In this document: positions 9,426 to 18,478 of the stretch, one piece after another
Layout of the letters: every line of letters starts with the position of its first letter
How positions within the stretch are numbered: the first letter of the stretch is position 1
Assembly: GCF_002000545.1 (NCBI RefSeq)
Contig: NZ_MLHL01000018.1
Span: forward strand, 1-32,295
Length of the DNA: 32,295 bases
Source: Rodentibacter trehalosifermentans
Lineage (GTDB): Bacteria > Pseudomonadota > Gammaproteobacteria > Enterobacterales > Pasteurellaceae
Direction: 5' to 3'
Notes under the pieces: model-generated
The model's input: the letters and a program-made list of their open reading frames with translations, nothing else
The model's database searches: none
What the model was told of the DNA's origin: nothing
Made by a program: the position numbers and the translations under genes

Positions 9426-10211
9426 ATGCCTAACTCTCAATTATTAAATTATCAATTTCATCAAACAAAACAAACAATTACTTCCCCTACACTGGTTTTT
9501 ATTCATGGTTTATTCGGTGATATGAATAATCTCGGTGTCATCGCCCGTGCATTAAGTGAACACTATTCTATTTTACGCATGGATTTGCGTAATCATGGGC
9601 AAAGTTTCCGCACTGAATTGATGGATTATTCCCTGATGGCAGAAGATCTCTTTGCCCTCATTAAGCACCTTAAATTAGAAAAAGTCATTTTGATTGGACA
9701 TTCTATGGGGGGGAAAACGGCGATGAAATTGACCGCACTTTATCCTGAAATGGTCGAGAAACTCATTGTGATTGATATCGCCCCTCTTCCTTATGGTAAT
9801 CAAGGGCATCAAGATGTTTTCCAAGGTTTATTTGCCGTGAAAAATGCCAAGCCACAAACCCGACAGCAGGCTAAACCTCTCTTAGAACAACACATCGCCG
9901 ATCCGGCGGTAGTGCAATTTATGTTGAAGTCCTTTGATCCTTACTCCTCTGAGTTTTTTCGTTTCCATTTAACGACACTTTTCAACCAATACCCGAATTT
10001 AATGGATTGGCAGAATGTGCAAGTACAAACCCCAACGCTTTTTATTCGGGGAGGCAATTCATCGTATATCAAACCGGAAAATACTACGTGCATTTTAGCC
10101 CAGTTTCCGCATGCAACTTCATTCACAATAAACGGCTGCGGACACTGGGTTCATGCAGAAAAACCTGCGTTTGTTATCCGTGCTATTGAGCGTTTTCTAA
10201 ATAAGAACTAA
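9426..10211 (+). CDS. ybfF: Alpha/beta-hydrolase fold esterase YbfF
   Basis: The 261-residue soluble hydrolase carries the nucleophile elbow GHSMGG, the oxyanion-hole HGLFGD segment near residue 27 and a C-terminal GCGHWVHAE stretch holding the catalytic His. E. coli YbfF hydrolyses short acyl esters and acyl-CoA; the natural substrate is unknown. I chose the ATG at 9426, since the open frame upstream would run into seqA. No strong ribosome binding site precedes this ATG. The gene is divergent from seqA, as in E. coli, but the ybfE gene that I recall following it in E. coli is absent and fldA comes next after 106 bp. An uptake signal lies at 9732-9740. Confidence 0.88.
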   Translation: MPNSQLLNYQFHQTKQTITSPTLVFIHGLFGDMNNLGVIARALSEHYSILRMDLRNHGQSFRTELMDYSLMAEDLFALIKHLKLEKVILIGHSMGGKTAMKLTALYPEMVEKLIVIDIAPLPYGNQGHQDVFQGLFAVKNAKPQTRQQAKPLLEQHIADPAVVQFMLKSFDPYSSEFFRFHLTTLFNQYPNLMDWQNVQVQTPTLFIRGGNSSYIKPENTTCILAQFPHATSFTINGCGHWVHAEKPAFVIRAIERFLNKN

Positions 10212-10317
10212 TGGGTTTAAATGAGAATTGATTTGTGATATAGTTCGCGCCAATCAAAAAGGGGGAAATCCCTGATGATTTTTATAAGATTGAAACAGTT
10301 ATTTAAAGGAAAGAAAA

Positions 10318-10842
10318 ATGGCAGTAGTGGGTTTATTTTATGGTAGCGATACCGGCAATACCGAAAATATCGCGAAAATGATCCAAAAACAATTGGGCAA
10401 TGAATTAGTCGATATTCGTGATATCGCCAAAACCTCAAAAGAAGATATTGAAGCCTATGATTTTTTACTTTTCGGAATCCCGACTTGGTATTACGGTGAA
10501 GCACAAGCAGATTGGGATGATTTTTTCCCAACCTTGGAAGAAATTGATTTTACCGATAAATTAGTCGCTATTTTTGGTTGTGGCGATCAAGAAGACTATG
10601 CCGATTATTTCTGTGATGCGATAGGTACTGTACGTGATATTGTCGAACCGCGTGGTGCCATCGTTGTGGGCAACTGGTCAACGGAAGGTTATACCTTTGA
10701 AGCCTCAAAAGCACTTTTAGAGGACGGCACATTTATCGGTTTGTGTATTGACGAAGATCGCCAGCCGGAACTCACTGCCGAGCGCGTAGAGAAATGGTGT
10801 AAACAAATTTATGAAGAAATGTGTTTAGCCGAGCTCGCTTAA
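10318..10842 (+). CDS. fldA: Flavodoxin (FldA)
   Basis: The 174-residue FMN-binding electron carrier serves reductive enzymes in the cytoplasm. The phosphate-binding loop is SDTGNT (residues 10-15). The aromatic residues that flank FMN are present at W57 and Y94, as in E. coli FldA. The long-chain type is shown by its length. A GGAAAG ribosome binding site precedes the ATG. It is followed 21 bp later by fur, the same pairing as in enterics, where iron limitation raises flavodoxin in place of ferredoxin. I could not find a convincing Fur site in the 106 bp upstream. Confidence 0.95.
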   Translation: MAVVGLFYGSDTGNTENIAKMIQKQLGNELVDIRDIAKTSKEDIEAYDFLLFGIPTWYYGEAQADWDDFFPTLEEIDFTDKLVAIFGCGDQEDYADYFCDAIGTVRDIVEPRGAIVVGNWSTEGYTFEASKALLEDGTFIGLCIDEDRQPELTAERVEKWCKQIYEEMCLAELA

Positions 10843-10863
10843 CTATCATAAAAAGGAAACTTT

Positions 10864-11316
10864 ATGTCTGAAGAAAATATTAAATTGCTCAAAAAAGCAG
10901 GTTTAAAAATCACCGAGCCCCGTTTGACTATTTTAGCTTTAATGCAAAACCACAAAAACGAACATTTTTCTGCAGAAGATGTGTATAAAATTTTGTTAGA
11001 ACAAGGTAGTGATATTGGTCTTGCTACCGTTTACCGTGTGCTTAATCAATTTAATGAAGCCCATATTTTGATTCGTCATAATTTTGAAGGCAATAAATCG
11101 GTTTTTGAACTTGCGCCAACAGAACATCACGACCACATTATTTGTGAAGACTGTGGTAAAGTTTTTGAATTTTCCGACAACCTTATAGAGCAACGCCAAA
11201 AAGAAATCAGTGAACAATACGGCATCAAATTAAAAGCCCATAGTTTGTATCTTTATGGTAAATGTAGCGATATTGACAAATGCGAAGAAATCACGAAAAA
11301 AGACGATAAAAAATAA
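10864..11316 (+). CDS. fur: Ferric uptake regulator (Fur)
   Basis: The 150-residue iron-responsive repressor has an N-terminal winged helix (residues about 10-80) and a C-terminal dimerisation and metal domain. Metal-site residues are visible: H34, the HHDH cluster at 88-91, C94 and C97 in CEDCGK, and C134 and C140 in the second pair. This matches the E. coli layout of two CxxC-type pairs. A short Lys/Asp-rich tail ends the protein. The gene lies 21 bp after fldA with an AAGGAAAC ribosome binding site, so the two are probably co-transcribed, ending at the terminator just downstream. Confidence 0.97.
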   Translation: MSEENIKLLKKAGLKITEPRLTILALMQNHKNEHFSAEDVYKILLEQGSDIGLATVYRVLNQFNEAHILIRHNFEGNKSVFELAPTEHHDHIICEDCGKVFEFSDNLIEQRQKEISEQYGIKLKAHSLYLYGKCSDIDKCEEITKKDDKK

Positions 11317-11320
11317 TCTA

Positions 11321-11360
11321 ATAAAATACCCGCTTATAATTATGAAGCGGGTATTTTATT
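11321..11360. terminator. Bidirectional terminator between fur and the oligopeptide-binding lipoprotein gene
   Basis: A perfect 15-bp inverted repeat (11321-11335 and 11345-11359) with a 9-base loop has A/T-rich outer arms that give a T tract in both directions. It lies between convergent genes. Its right edge touches the stop codon of the minus-strand gene (11359-11361). Confidence 0.88.
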
Positions 11361-12924
11361 ACTGTGCGATTTCAACTTTTCGCCATAAATCCTTACTATA
11401 AATCGCCCCAATCGGATTTTTCTGCGCCCCCATCACAGAAGGAGCGATATAAACTGGCGTGGTATATTGAAAAAGCGGAAGCACCAAATTTTCTTGCTGA
11501 ATAATCTCACTTAATTTTAAATAAATTTCCGACCGCTCTTTTTTTGAGACACTTTTCAATGCCTGTTCAAAAAGCTGATCATATTTTGCATTGGTATAAC
11601 CACTCTTGTTATCCGGGCTTTTTGAATAAAATAAACCTAAAAATGCCATAGGGTGATTAAAATCGCCACACCACCCAGAACGAATTAATTGAAATTCCCC
11701 TTTTATCCGTTTTTCTTGCAAAGCTTGCCAACTCATCTCGCTTGTTTCAATACGCAATAAATCCGACTCCGATAATTGCCGTGCCAAACGCTGTGCAATA
11801 TTTCGATGAAGCGGCACATTATCATAGATTATTTTCAGTGTAAGAGGTTTCTTTTCGGTAATCGGTGTTTTTGCCAACAACTGCTCTGCTACCACCGGTT
11901 CCCAACGGGAATCCTGCCCGTGCAACATCGCCTTTGGCAAAAAATAAGAACTTGGAATAGCATGAGGCATTTCATTATTTGTTATCGCCGTGACGGAAAT
12001 TAAAGAAGCAATCGCCTTTCTTACCAGAGGATTTTTTAACTGAGCATCATGCAAATTAAATTCATAAAAATAACCGCATAATTGAGGAAAATATCGGGTA
12101 TTTTCCGATTTTGGGTGCGTCGCCAAAAGGATATCGAATTCAGACAAGGGCTTACCATTATAGGGAACATAATCAACTTTTTTAAAAGAAACCGCATTTT
12201 TGTTCCAATAATAAGGATTTTTAATTAATTGTATGCCTGTTTCATCACGAAATAACAGACTATAGGCCCCATTCGATACCCATAAATCCGCATCACGATA
12301 TTGCGGTAACAACGCAATATGGGCCAACATTTCCGGTAAATAAGGTGTTGGTTTATCAAGTGTAATCAATAAAGTACGGTCATTTTCCGCTTTAATTCCA
12401 AGATCTTTAAGCGGTAATTTCTTTTCTAATACCGCCTTCGCTTCTTTTAAATTCAAATACAATAAATAAGATTTTAGCGGGCTTTCAGATTGAGAAAGGG
12501 CCTGCCAAGACAACACAAAATCCTGTGCCGTTAAAAGTGCCCCATTCGACCATCTTAGCCCTTCACGCAAAATAAACATCCAATGCTTATTATCCTTCGT
12601 TTGCCAGCTTTCCGCTGCCCCCGGCACGATATTGCCTTGAGCATCATAGGCGGTCAGCCCTTCAAAAAGATCACGAATGAGAGATGTTTGCTCTGCTTCT
12701 GTTACCTGCCAAGGATCTAACACCATAGGAGAAGCCATAGCTCGGGTTAATTTATCTCTGCCGTAGGTTGGCTTTGGGGGAAAATTTTGCATTTCCGTCA
12801 CCACGGAAGGTGATGATGGCGTTTGAGAAGATGTTGGGCTGTTTAATTTATCACATCCATTTAACGCTAAAATCGTGGTAAAAATGACCGCACTTTTTAG
12901 CCCCAGCATTAACCTATTCCACAT
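11359..12924 (-). CDS. Oligopeptide-type ABC transporter substrate-binding lipoprotein (SBP family 5)
   Basis: The 521-residue protein is a family-5 extracellular solute-binding protein, the class that includes OppA, DppA and SapA. The chosen ATG at 12924 gives a lipoprotein signal peptide (MWNRLMLGLKSAVIF...) with a LNGC lipobox, and a 13-bp gap after the upstream gene; the frame opens earlier at 12957 but overlaps that gene. Typical blocks are the early LTRAMASPMVLDPWQVTEA segment and the QDFVLSWQAL stretch after WMFILREGLRWSNG. No permease or ATPase gene is adjacent, so it is an orphan binding protein. It resembles the H. influenzae protein I recall beside prlC. An uptake signal (12887-12895) codes for SAV of the signal peptide. 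Peptide specificity is unknown. Confidence 0.82.
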   Translation of the reverse strand: MWNRLMLGLKSAVIFTTILALNGCDKLNSPTSSQTPSSPSVVTEMQNFPPKPTYGRDKLTRAMASPMVLDPWQVTEAEQTSLIRDLFEGLTAYDAQGNIVPGAAESWQTKDNKHWMFILREGLRWSNGALLTAQDFVLSWQALSQSESPLKSYLLYLNLKEAKAVLEKKLPLKDLGIKAENDRTLLITLDKPTPYLPEMLAHIALLPQYRDADLWVSNGAYSLLFRDETGIQLIKNPYYWNKNAVSFKKVDYVPYNGKPLSEFDILLATHPKSENTRYFPQLCGYFYEFNLHDAQLKNPLVRKAIASLISVTAITNNEMPHAIPSSYFLPKAMLHGQDSRWEPVVAEQLLAKTPITEKKPLTLKIIYDNVPLHRNIAQRLARQLSESDLLRIETSEMSWQALQEKRIKGEFQLIRSGWCGDFNHPMAFLGLFYSKSPDNKSGYTNAKYDQLFEQALKSVSKKERSEIYLKLSEIIQQENLVLPLFQYTTPVYIAPSVMGAQKNPIGAIYSKDLWRKVEIAQ

Positions 12925-12937
12925 TTTACTTTTCTCT

Positions 12938-13312
12938 TTATCTCTCAACAGGCTCATCTTCGGTTTTCACCCAAAATAAGAAGAAGCCATATTTTATGAC
13001 AATCAACAACGCGATAATCGTTCGTCCCAGCACAGTCGGGGTAAAATAAAAACCAATCAATAAAATACCGGTGGCGAAGGTTAAAATCGATACCTTTGCT
13101 TTTTTTGTCAGCGCTCGGCGCTCATTAAAAGATTTCAAATATTTTTGATAGATGGGCGTGCTCAAAAACCAATTTTCTAAACGTTTCGAGCCTTTGGCGA
13201 AGAAAAATAAGGTTAATAAGAGGAAAGGTGTGGTAGGCAAAATGGGGAGGAAAATGCCAATAATACCTAGGGCTAAAGAAAGAAAACCCAATAAAATGTA
13301 AATATATTTCAT
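12938..13312 (-). CDS. ybaN: DUF454 inner-membrane protein (YbaN family)
   Basis: The 124-residue protein has an N-terminal pair of hydrophobic helices with the family's GIIGIFLPILPTTPFLLL block (about residues 17-34), a short polar central part (KGSKRLENWF...) and two further hydrophobic helices near residues 75-112. This fits YbaN/DUF454, a conserved inner-membrane family without a known function. It precedes the binding-protein gene by 13 bp and may share its transcript. It is divergent from prlC. Confidence 0.8.
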   Translation of the reverse strand: MKYIYILLGFLSLALGIIGIFLPILPTTPFLLLTLFFFAKGSKRLENWFLSTPIYQKYLKSFNERRALTKKAKVSILTFATGILLIGFYFTPTVLGRTIIALLIVIKYGFFLFWVKTEDEPVER

Positions 13313-13426
13313 AAAATGCCTAAAACGTCCAAATGCGACCCATTATTGCTGATTTTTTAGATTTTTCAACCTTGATATTATAGAATTCGCCGTCATATAC
13401 CCAACAGTTTAAAAAAGGAACGCACT

Positions 13427-15466
13427 ATGTCAAACCCATTACTTAACATTCAAGGCTTACCGCCTTTCTCACAAATCAAACCCGAACATATTCAACCGGC
13501 TATTGAAAAACACATTCAAGATTGCCGGGATACAATAGAACAGGTGCTAAATCAACCGCACTTTACTTGGGAAAATTTCATTTTGCCTTTAACGGAAGCC
13601 AGCGATCGTCTCAGCCGTGCCTGGTCGCCGGTTTCTCATTTAAATTCAGTCAAAAACAGCCCAGAACTACGGGAAGCTTATCAGGCTTGTCTGCCTCTAC
13701 TTTCCGAATACAGCACTTGTGTTGGGCAACACAAAGGGCTTTATAACGCTTATCTTGCTCTCAAAAATAGCCCTGAGTTTGCCAATTATAATGTGGCACA
13801 GAAAAAAGCCATTGAAAATGCTTTACGGGATTTCAGCCTTTCCGGCATAGCCTTACCTGAAGACAAACAAAAACGCTATGGCGAAATTTCAGCAAAATTA
13901 TCGGAACTCAGCTCACAATTTAGCAATAATGTGTTAGATGCCACCATGGGCTGGGAAAAAGTGATCGAAGATGAAGCGAAACTCAAAGGGCTTCCCGAAT
14001 CGGCTTTACAAGCAGCAAAACAATCCGCTGAAAGCAAAGGTTTGAAGGGCTATCGCTTTACCCTTGAAATTCCAAGCTATTTACCCGTTATGACTTACTG
14101 TGAAAACCAAGCATTGCGTGAAGAAATGTATCGTGCTTATGCCACCCGTGCATCAGAGCAAGGCCCTAATGCCGGTAAATGGGATAACAGTAAAATCATG
14201 GAAGAAATTCTCAGCCTGCGTGTAGAACTTGCAAAATTACTCGGTTTCAACACTTACACTGAACTTTCCCTTGCCACCAAAATGGCGGAAACTCCACAAC
14301 AAGTGTTAGATTTCTTAGATAATCTTGCCAAACGGGCGAAACCACAGGGTGAAAAAGAATTAGCGCAACTTAACGCCTATTGCGAACAAGAATTTGGCGT
14401 CAGCCATCTTGAACCTTGGGATATTGCTTTCTATAGCGAAAAGCAAAAACAACATCTCTATGCTATCAATGATGAGGAACTACGCCCGTATTTCCCTGAA
14501 GATCGTGTACTATCGGGTTTATTTGAACTGATTAAGCGCATTTTCAATATTCGGGCAGTAGAGCGTTTTGATGTGGATACTTGGCACAAAGATGTACGTT
14601 TTTTCGATTTGATTGATGAAAAAGATCAACTGCGTGGTCGTTTTTATCTCGATCTTTATGCCCGTGAAAATAAACGTGGTGGCGCTTGGATGGATGATTG
14701 TATTGGCCGAAAACGCAAAGCTGACGGTACGATTCAAACACCAGTGGCCTATTTAACTTGCAATTTCAATGCCCCTATCGGCGATAAACCGGCATTATTT
14801 ACCCATGATGAAGTCACCACCCTTTTCCACGAATTCGGACATGGTCTTCACCATATGCTCACACAAATTGAAGTCACTGATGTGGCGGGCATTAACGGTG
14901 TGCCTTGGGATGCGGTGGAATTGCCAAGCCAATTTATGGAAAACTGGTGCTGGGAAGAAGAGGCTCTGGCATTTATTTCTGGTCATTATGAAACGGGCGA
15001 GCCTTTGCCAAAAGCAAAATTAACCCAATTATTGAAAGCCAAAAACTTCCAAGCCGCTATGTTTGTCTTGCGTCAATTAGAATTTGGGATTTTCGATTTC
15101 CGCTTACATCACACTTTTGATCCGGAAAAAATCAATCAAATTCTCGACACACTTAAAGCGGTGAAATCACAGGTTGCTGTAATAAAAGGCGTGGATTGGG
15201 CAAGAACGCCTCATAGTTTCAGCCATATTTTTGCAGGCGGCTATGCGGCCGGCTATTACAGCTACTTATGGGCAGAGGTGCTCTCTGCCGATGCCTACTC
15301 ACGCTTTGAAGAAGAAGGAATTTTTAACCCAATCACTGGAAAATCTTTCCTCGATGAAATCTTAACCCGTGGCGGTTCAGAAGAGCCGATGGAACTGTTT
15401 AAACGCTTCCGTGGACGTGAACCACAATTAGATGCCCTATTAAGACATAAAGGTATCGCCAATTAA
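13427..15466 (+). CDS. prlC: Oligopeptidase A (M3 zinc metallopeptidase)
   Basis: The 679-residue cytoplasmic thimet-type oligopeptidase degrades short peptides, including cleaved signal peptides in E. coli. The zinc motif HEFGH is at 468-472, with the third ligand in VELPSQ at about E498. The C-terminal HSFSHIFAGGYAAGYYSYLWAE block is characteristic of the family. Length matches E. coli PrlC (about 680). An AAAAAGGAAC ribosome binding site precedes the ATG, and a strong terminator follows within 10 bp, so it is probably monocistronic. An uptake signal lies at 13555-13563. Confidence 0.97.
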   Translation: MSNPLLNIQGLPPFSQIKPEHIQPAIEKHIQDCRDTIEQVLNQPHFTWENFILPLTEASDRLSRAWSPVSHLNSVKNSPELREAYQACLPLLSEYSTCVGQHKGLYNAYLALKNSPEFANYNVAQKKAIENALRDFSLSGIALPEDKQKRYGEISAKLSELSSQFSNNVLDATMGWEKVIEDEAKLKGLPESALQAAKQSAESKGLKGYRFTLEIPSYLPVMTYCENQALREEMYRAYATRASEQGPNAGKWDNSKIMEEILSLRVELAKLLGFNTYTELSLATKMAETPQQVLDFLDNLAKRAKPQGEKELAQLNAYCEQEFGVSHLEPWDIAFYSEKQKQHLYAINDEELRPYFPEDRVLSGLFELIKRIFNIRAVERFDVDTWHKDVRFFDLIDEKDQLRGRFYLDLYARENKRGGAWMDDCIGRKRKADGTIQTPVAYLTCNFNAPIGDKPALFTHDEVTTLFHEFGHGLHHMLTQIEVTDVAGINGVPWDAVELPSQFMENWCWEEEALAFISGHYETGEPLPKAKLTQLLKAKNFQAAMFVLRQLEFGIFDFRLHHTFDPEKINQILDTLKAVKSQVAVIKGVDWARTPHSFSHIFAGGYAAGYYSYLWAEVLSADAYSRFEEEGIFNPITGKSFLDEILTRGGSEEPMELFKRFRGREPQLDALLRHKGIAN

Positions 15467-15472
15467 CACATC

Positions 15473-15499
15473 AAAGCCCTGAAAATTCAGGGCTTTTTT
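15473..15499 (+). terminator. Rho-independent terminator of prlC
   Basis: The arms AAAGCCCTGAA (15473-15483) and TTCAGGGCTTT (15486-15496) form an 11-bp stem with a tiny loop, followed by a run of T ending at 15499. It starts seven bases after the prlC stop. Confidence 0.92.
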
Positions 15500-15666
15500 C
15501 ATTTCTGATTGAATCAATAAAATCCTAATTTACAAGATAAAAAACTCATTAATATGATTAAAAAATAACTGCACTTTGGCTTTCCAATAAAAAGTACAGC
15601 AATTTATTCGATTTTAACAATCCCAAAAGCTAACGCCGTATAGCAAAATTAGCCTTAAATACGTAA

Positions 15667-15697
15667 AAAAAATGCGGTCGTTTTTGACCGCACTTTT
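15667..15697 (-). terminator. Terminator of pgi built from a paired uptake signal
   Basis: An imperfect uptake signal (left arm ending ATGCGGTC at 15679) and an exact inverted one (GACCGCACTT, 15686-15695) form a hairpin with one internal mismatch. On the minus strand it is followed by a T-run, eight bases after the pgi stop. Inverted uptake-signal pairs acting as terminators are well known in Pasteurellaceae. Confidence 0.85.
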
Positions 15698-15704
15698 ATC
15701 TATT

Positions 15705-17354
15705 TTATCGCCATGCTTTGAATTGATTAATCAATCCGTTTGTTGAACTATCGTGGCTTGATACATTTTCTGTACCCGCTAATTCCGGTAGAATGCGGTT
15801 CGCCAGTTGTTTACCCAATTCCACGCCCCATTGGTCAAAGCTGAAGATATTGAAGATCACGCCTTGCACAAAGATTTTGTGTTCGTACATAGCAATCAAT
15901 GCTCCCAATGTAAATGGCGTAATTTTTTGCACCAAAATAGAGTTGGTCGGCTTATTACCGGTAAACACTTTAAACGGAACGATATCTTTTACTTCATCTA
16001 AGGATTTGCCGGCGTTAACAAACTCAGCTTCCACTTCTTCTTTAGTTTTACCGAATGCCAAGGCTTCCGTTTGGGCAAAAAAGTTAGAGAGTAATTTGTT
16101 ATGGTGATCCGCTAACGGATTATGGGTTTGTGCCGGTGCAATAAAATCACAAGGAATCAGTGTTGTGCCTTGATGGATTAATTGATAGAAAGCATGCTGG
16201 CCGTTTGTGCCCGGCTCACCCCAAATAATCGGGCCGGTTTGATAGCTGTCAATGGCGTTGCCGTTACGATCCACATATTTACCGTTAGATTCCATATTTC
16301 CCTGTTGGAAATAGGCGGCAAAGCGATGTAAATACTGATCGTAAGGCAAAATCGCTTCCGTTTGTGCCCCCAAGAAATTGGTGTTCCACAACCCCACAAG
16401 GGCTAAAGTGGTGGGAATATTTTGCTCAATAGGCGCGGTGCGGAAATGTTTATCCATTTCGTGTGCCCCCGTTAATAATTGCTCAAAATTTTCAAAACCA
16501 ATGGAAAGCGCAATGGAAAGCCCGATGGCTGACCATAAAGAATAACGACCGCCTACCCAATCCCAAAATTCAAACATATTATTGGTATCAATGCCAAATT
16601 CTGCCACCGCTTTTGCATTAGTAGAAAGTGCGGCAAAATGTTTTGCCACCGCCGCTTTATCTTTGGCAGCAGACAATAACCAATTACGAGCACTTTCGGC
16701 ATTCGTCATAGTTTCTTGCGTGGTAAATGTTTTCGAGGCAACCAAGAAAAGGGTGGTTTCCGGATTAACTTTTTTCAGCGTTTCCGCAATATGTGTACCA
16801 TCCACGTTGGACACAAAATGCATAGTGAGGTGGTTCTTATAAGGGCGTAATGCTTCGGTTACCATATAGGGCCCTAAATCCGAACCGCCAATACCAATAT
16901 TCACCACATCGGTAATCGGTTTACCGGTATAACCTTTCCATTCACCGGAAATAATACGTTGGCAGAAATCTTTCATTTTTGCCAAAACGGCATTCACTTC
17001 AGGCATCACATCTTTATCATCCACCATCACCGGTGCATTAGAGCGATTACGAAGTGCAGTATGTAATACGGCGCGATTTTCCGTACGGTTGATTTTCTCA
17101 CCGCTAAACATCGCCTCTTTCGCACTGTCCAGCGAACATTCTTGCGCAAGCTGACGAAGCAAAGAAAGGGTCTGCTTGTTAATATTATTTTTGGAAAAAT
17201 CCACCAAGATTTGATCTTTAAACGTTAAGGAATAATCCTTAAAGCGATCTTTTTCCTGTTGGAATAAATCTTGAATAGTAACATTTGCCAATTCGGATTG
17301 ATGCGCTTCTAATGCTTTCCACGCCTGAGTATTGGTTGGATTAATATTTTTCAT
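15705..17354 (-). CDS. pgi: Glucose-6-phosphate isomerase
   Basis: The 549-residue glycolytic enzyme interconverts glucose-6-phosphate and fructose-6-phosphate. Clear family blocks are [14 protein letters not shown] (about 155-168), the sugar-phosphate region [15 protein letters not shown], the active-site signature around QGNMESNGK (Glu near 355), and the C-terminal [14 protein letters not shown] stretch with its lysine. Length is that of the bacterial enzyme. It follows alr by 32 bp, has a GGAAATAC-like ribosome binding site, and ends at an uptake-signal terminator. The dnaB-alr-pgi order matches what I recall from H. influenzae. Confidence 0.98.
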   Translation of the reverse strand: MKNINPTNTQAWKALEAHQSELANVTIQDLFQQEKDRFKDYSLTFKDQILVDFSKNNINKQTLSLLRQLAQECSLDSAKEAMFSGEKINRTENRAVLHTALRNRSNAPVMVDDKDVMPEVNAVLAKMKDFCQRIISGEWKGYTGKPITDVVNIGIGGSDLGPYMVTEALRPYKNHLTMHFVSNVDGTHIAETLKKVNPETTLFLVASKTFTTQETMTNAESARNWLLSAAKDKAAVAKHFAALSTNAKAVAEFGIDTNNMFEFWDWVGGRYSLWSAIGLSIALSIGFENFEQLLTGAHEMDKHFRTAPIEQNIPTTLALVGLWNTNFLGAQTEAILPYDQYLHRFAAYFQQGNMESNGKYVDRNGNAIDSYQTGPIIWGEPGTNGQHAFYQLIHQGTTLIPCDFIAPAQTHNPLADHHNKLLSNFFAQTEALAFGKTKEEVEAEFVNAGKSLDEVKDIVPFKVFTGNKPTNSILVQKITPFTLGALIAMYEHKIFVQGVIFNIFSFDQWGVELGKQLANRILPELAGTENVSSHDSSTNGLINQFKAWR

Positions 17355-17386
17355 AGTATTTCCTTCTATAATTATTAATTTGAAAT

Positions 17387-18469
17387 CTAGTCCACGTATT
17401 CCGTAATAACACGCGGTGTTAATTTGGTAATCAATTCATAGCTCAAAATGCCGGTGAATTTGGCAACAGTTTCAATGGATAATTCTTTGCCCCACAAAAT
17501 TACTTCGTCCCCTACTTGATCTTGGCTATTTTCCCCTAAATCGACAGTCAGCATATCCATAGAAACCCGCCCGACAATAGGCACGATGCGTCCGTTCAAA
17601 TAAACCGGTGTACCTTCCGGCACATCACGTGGATAACCATCACCATAACCTATCGCCACCACGCCGATTTTGGTATCACGTGGGCTTGTCCAAATCCCTC
17701 CATAACCCACAGGCTCACCTTTTTTATGATTACGCACGGCAATAAGAGAAGAAGTCAAATTCATAACAGGGGTTAGATTAAATTCGGCACCCACGGTATC
17801 CGTTGGCGAAATACCATACATAATAATACCGGGGCGAATCCAATCCAGATGAGAGGTCTGCCAAAATAAAATGCCGGCAGAGGCGGCAATACTCCGCTCA
17901 CCGATTTTATTCTGAGTCGCTGAAAGGAAGCGATCAATTTGAAGTTGGGTATAGTCGGATTCAAGCTCATCGGCACGGCTAAAATGGCTGACAAACCCTA
18001 AGTGCGGTTGAATTTGAGGAAGTTTTTTCAATTCTTGATAAAACTCATCAACCTCGTCCAGTGACACCCCCAAACGATGCATTCCCGTATCAATTTTAAT
18101 CCATACTTTAATCGGGCTTGGCACAACTGCCCTGCTTAATGCCTCCAGTTGTTCACGATTATGCACCACGGTTTCGATATTATTTACCGCAAGAACGGGT
18201 AAATCTTTCTCAGCAAAAAAGCCCTCCAATAATAAAATCGGTTTCGTGATACCGTGTGAGCGCAATGCAAGGGCTTCTTCCAAACGCGCGACACCAAAAC
18301 AATCTACGCTATTTTCGAGTGTCGATGCCACAAATACCACACCATGCCCATAAGCATTGGCTTTTACCACCGCAATGATTTTACTATGAGGCGCTTTTTG
18401 TTTAATCACCGCTAAATTTTGTTTCAAGGCGCGCGAACTGATTTTTGCCGTCGCCGGTTTTACATTCAT
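17387..18469 (-). CDS. alr: Alanine racemase
   Basis: The 360-residue PLP enzyme makes D-alanine for peptidoglycan. The PLP lysine is K36 in [10 protein letters not shown], and the second catalytic base is Y255 in VGYGGIW, the same number as in E. coli. The C-terminal GYGDGYPR block is present. It begins 9 bp after the dnaB stop with an AAGGATAA ribosome binding site, so it is probably co-transcribed with dnaB. An uptake signal spans 18000-18008. Confidence 0.97.
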   Translation of the reverse strand: MNVKPATAKISSRALKQNLAVIKQKAPHSKIIAVVKANAYGHGVVFVASTLENSVDCFGVARLEEALALRSHGITKPILLLEGFFAEKDLPVLAVNNIETVVHNREQLEALSRAVVPSPIKVWIKIDTGMHRLGVSLDEVDEFYQELKKLPQIQPHLGFVSHFSRADELESDYTQLQIDRFLSATQNKIGERSIAASAGILFWQTSHLDWIRPGIIMYGISPTDTVGAEFNLTPVMNLTSSLIAVRNHKKGEPVGYGGIWTSPRDTKIGVVAIGYGDGYPRDVPEGTPVYLNGRIVPIVGRVSMDMLTVDLGENSQDQVGDEVILWGKELSIETVAKFTGILSYELITKLTPRVITEYVD

Positions 18470-18478
18470 TATTTATCC

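Noticed and set aside
10219..10240. A Fur-box-like sequence (ATGAGAATTGATTT) upstream of fldA
   Set aside because: It matches the GATAAT-hexamer consensus too poorly to call an operator.
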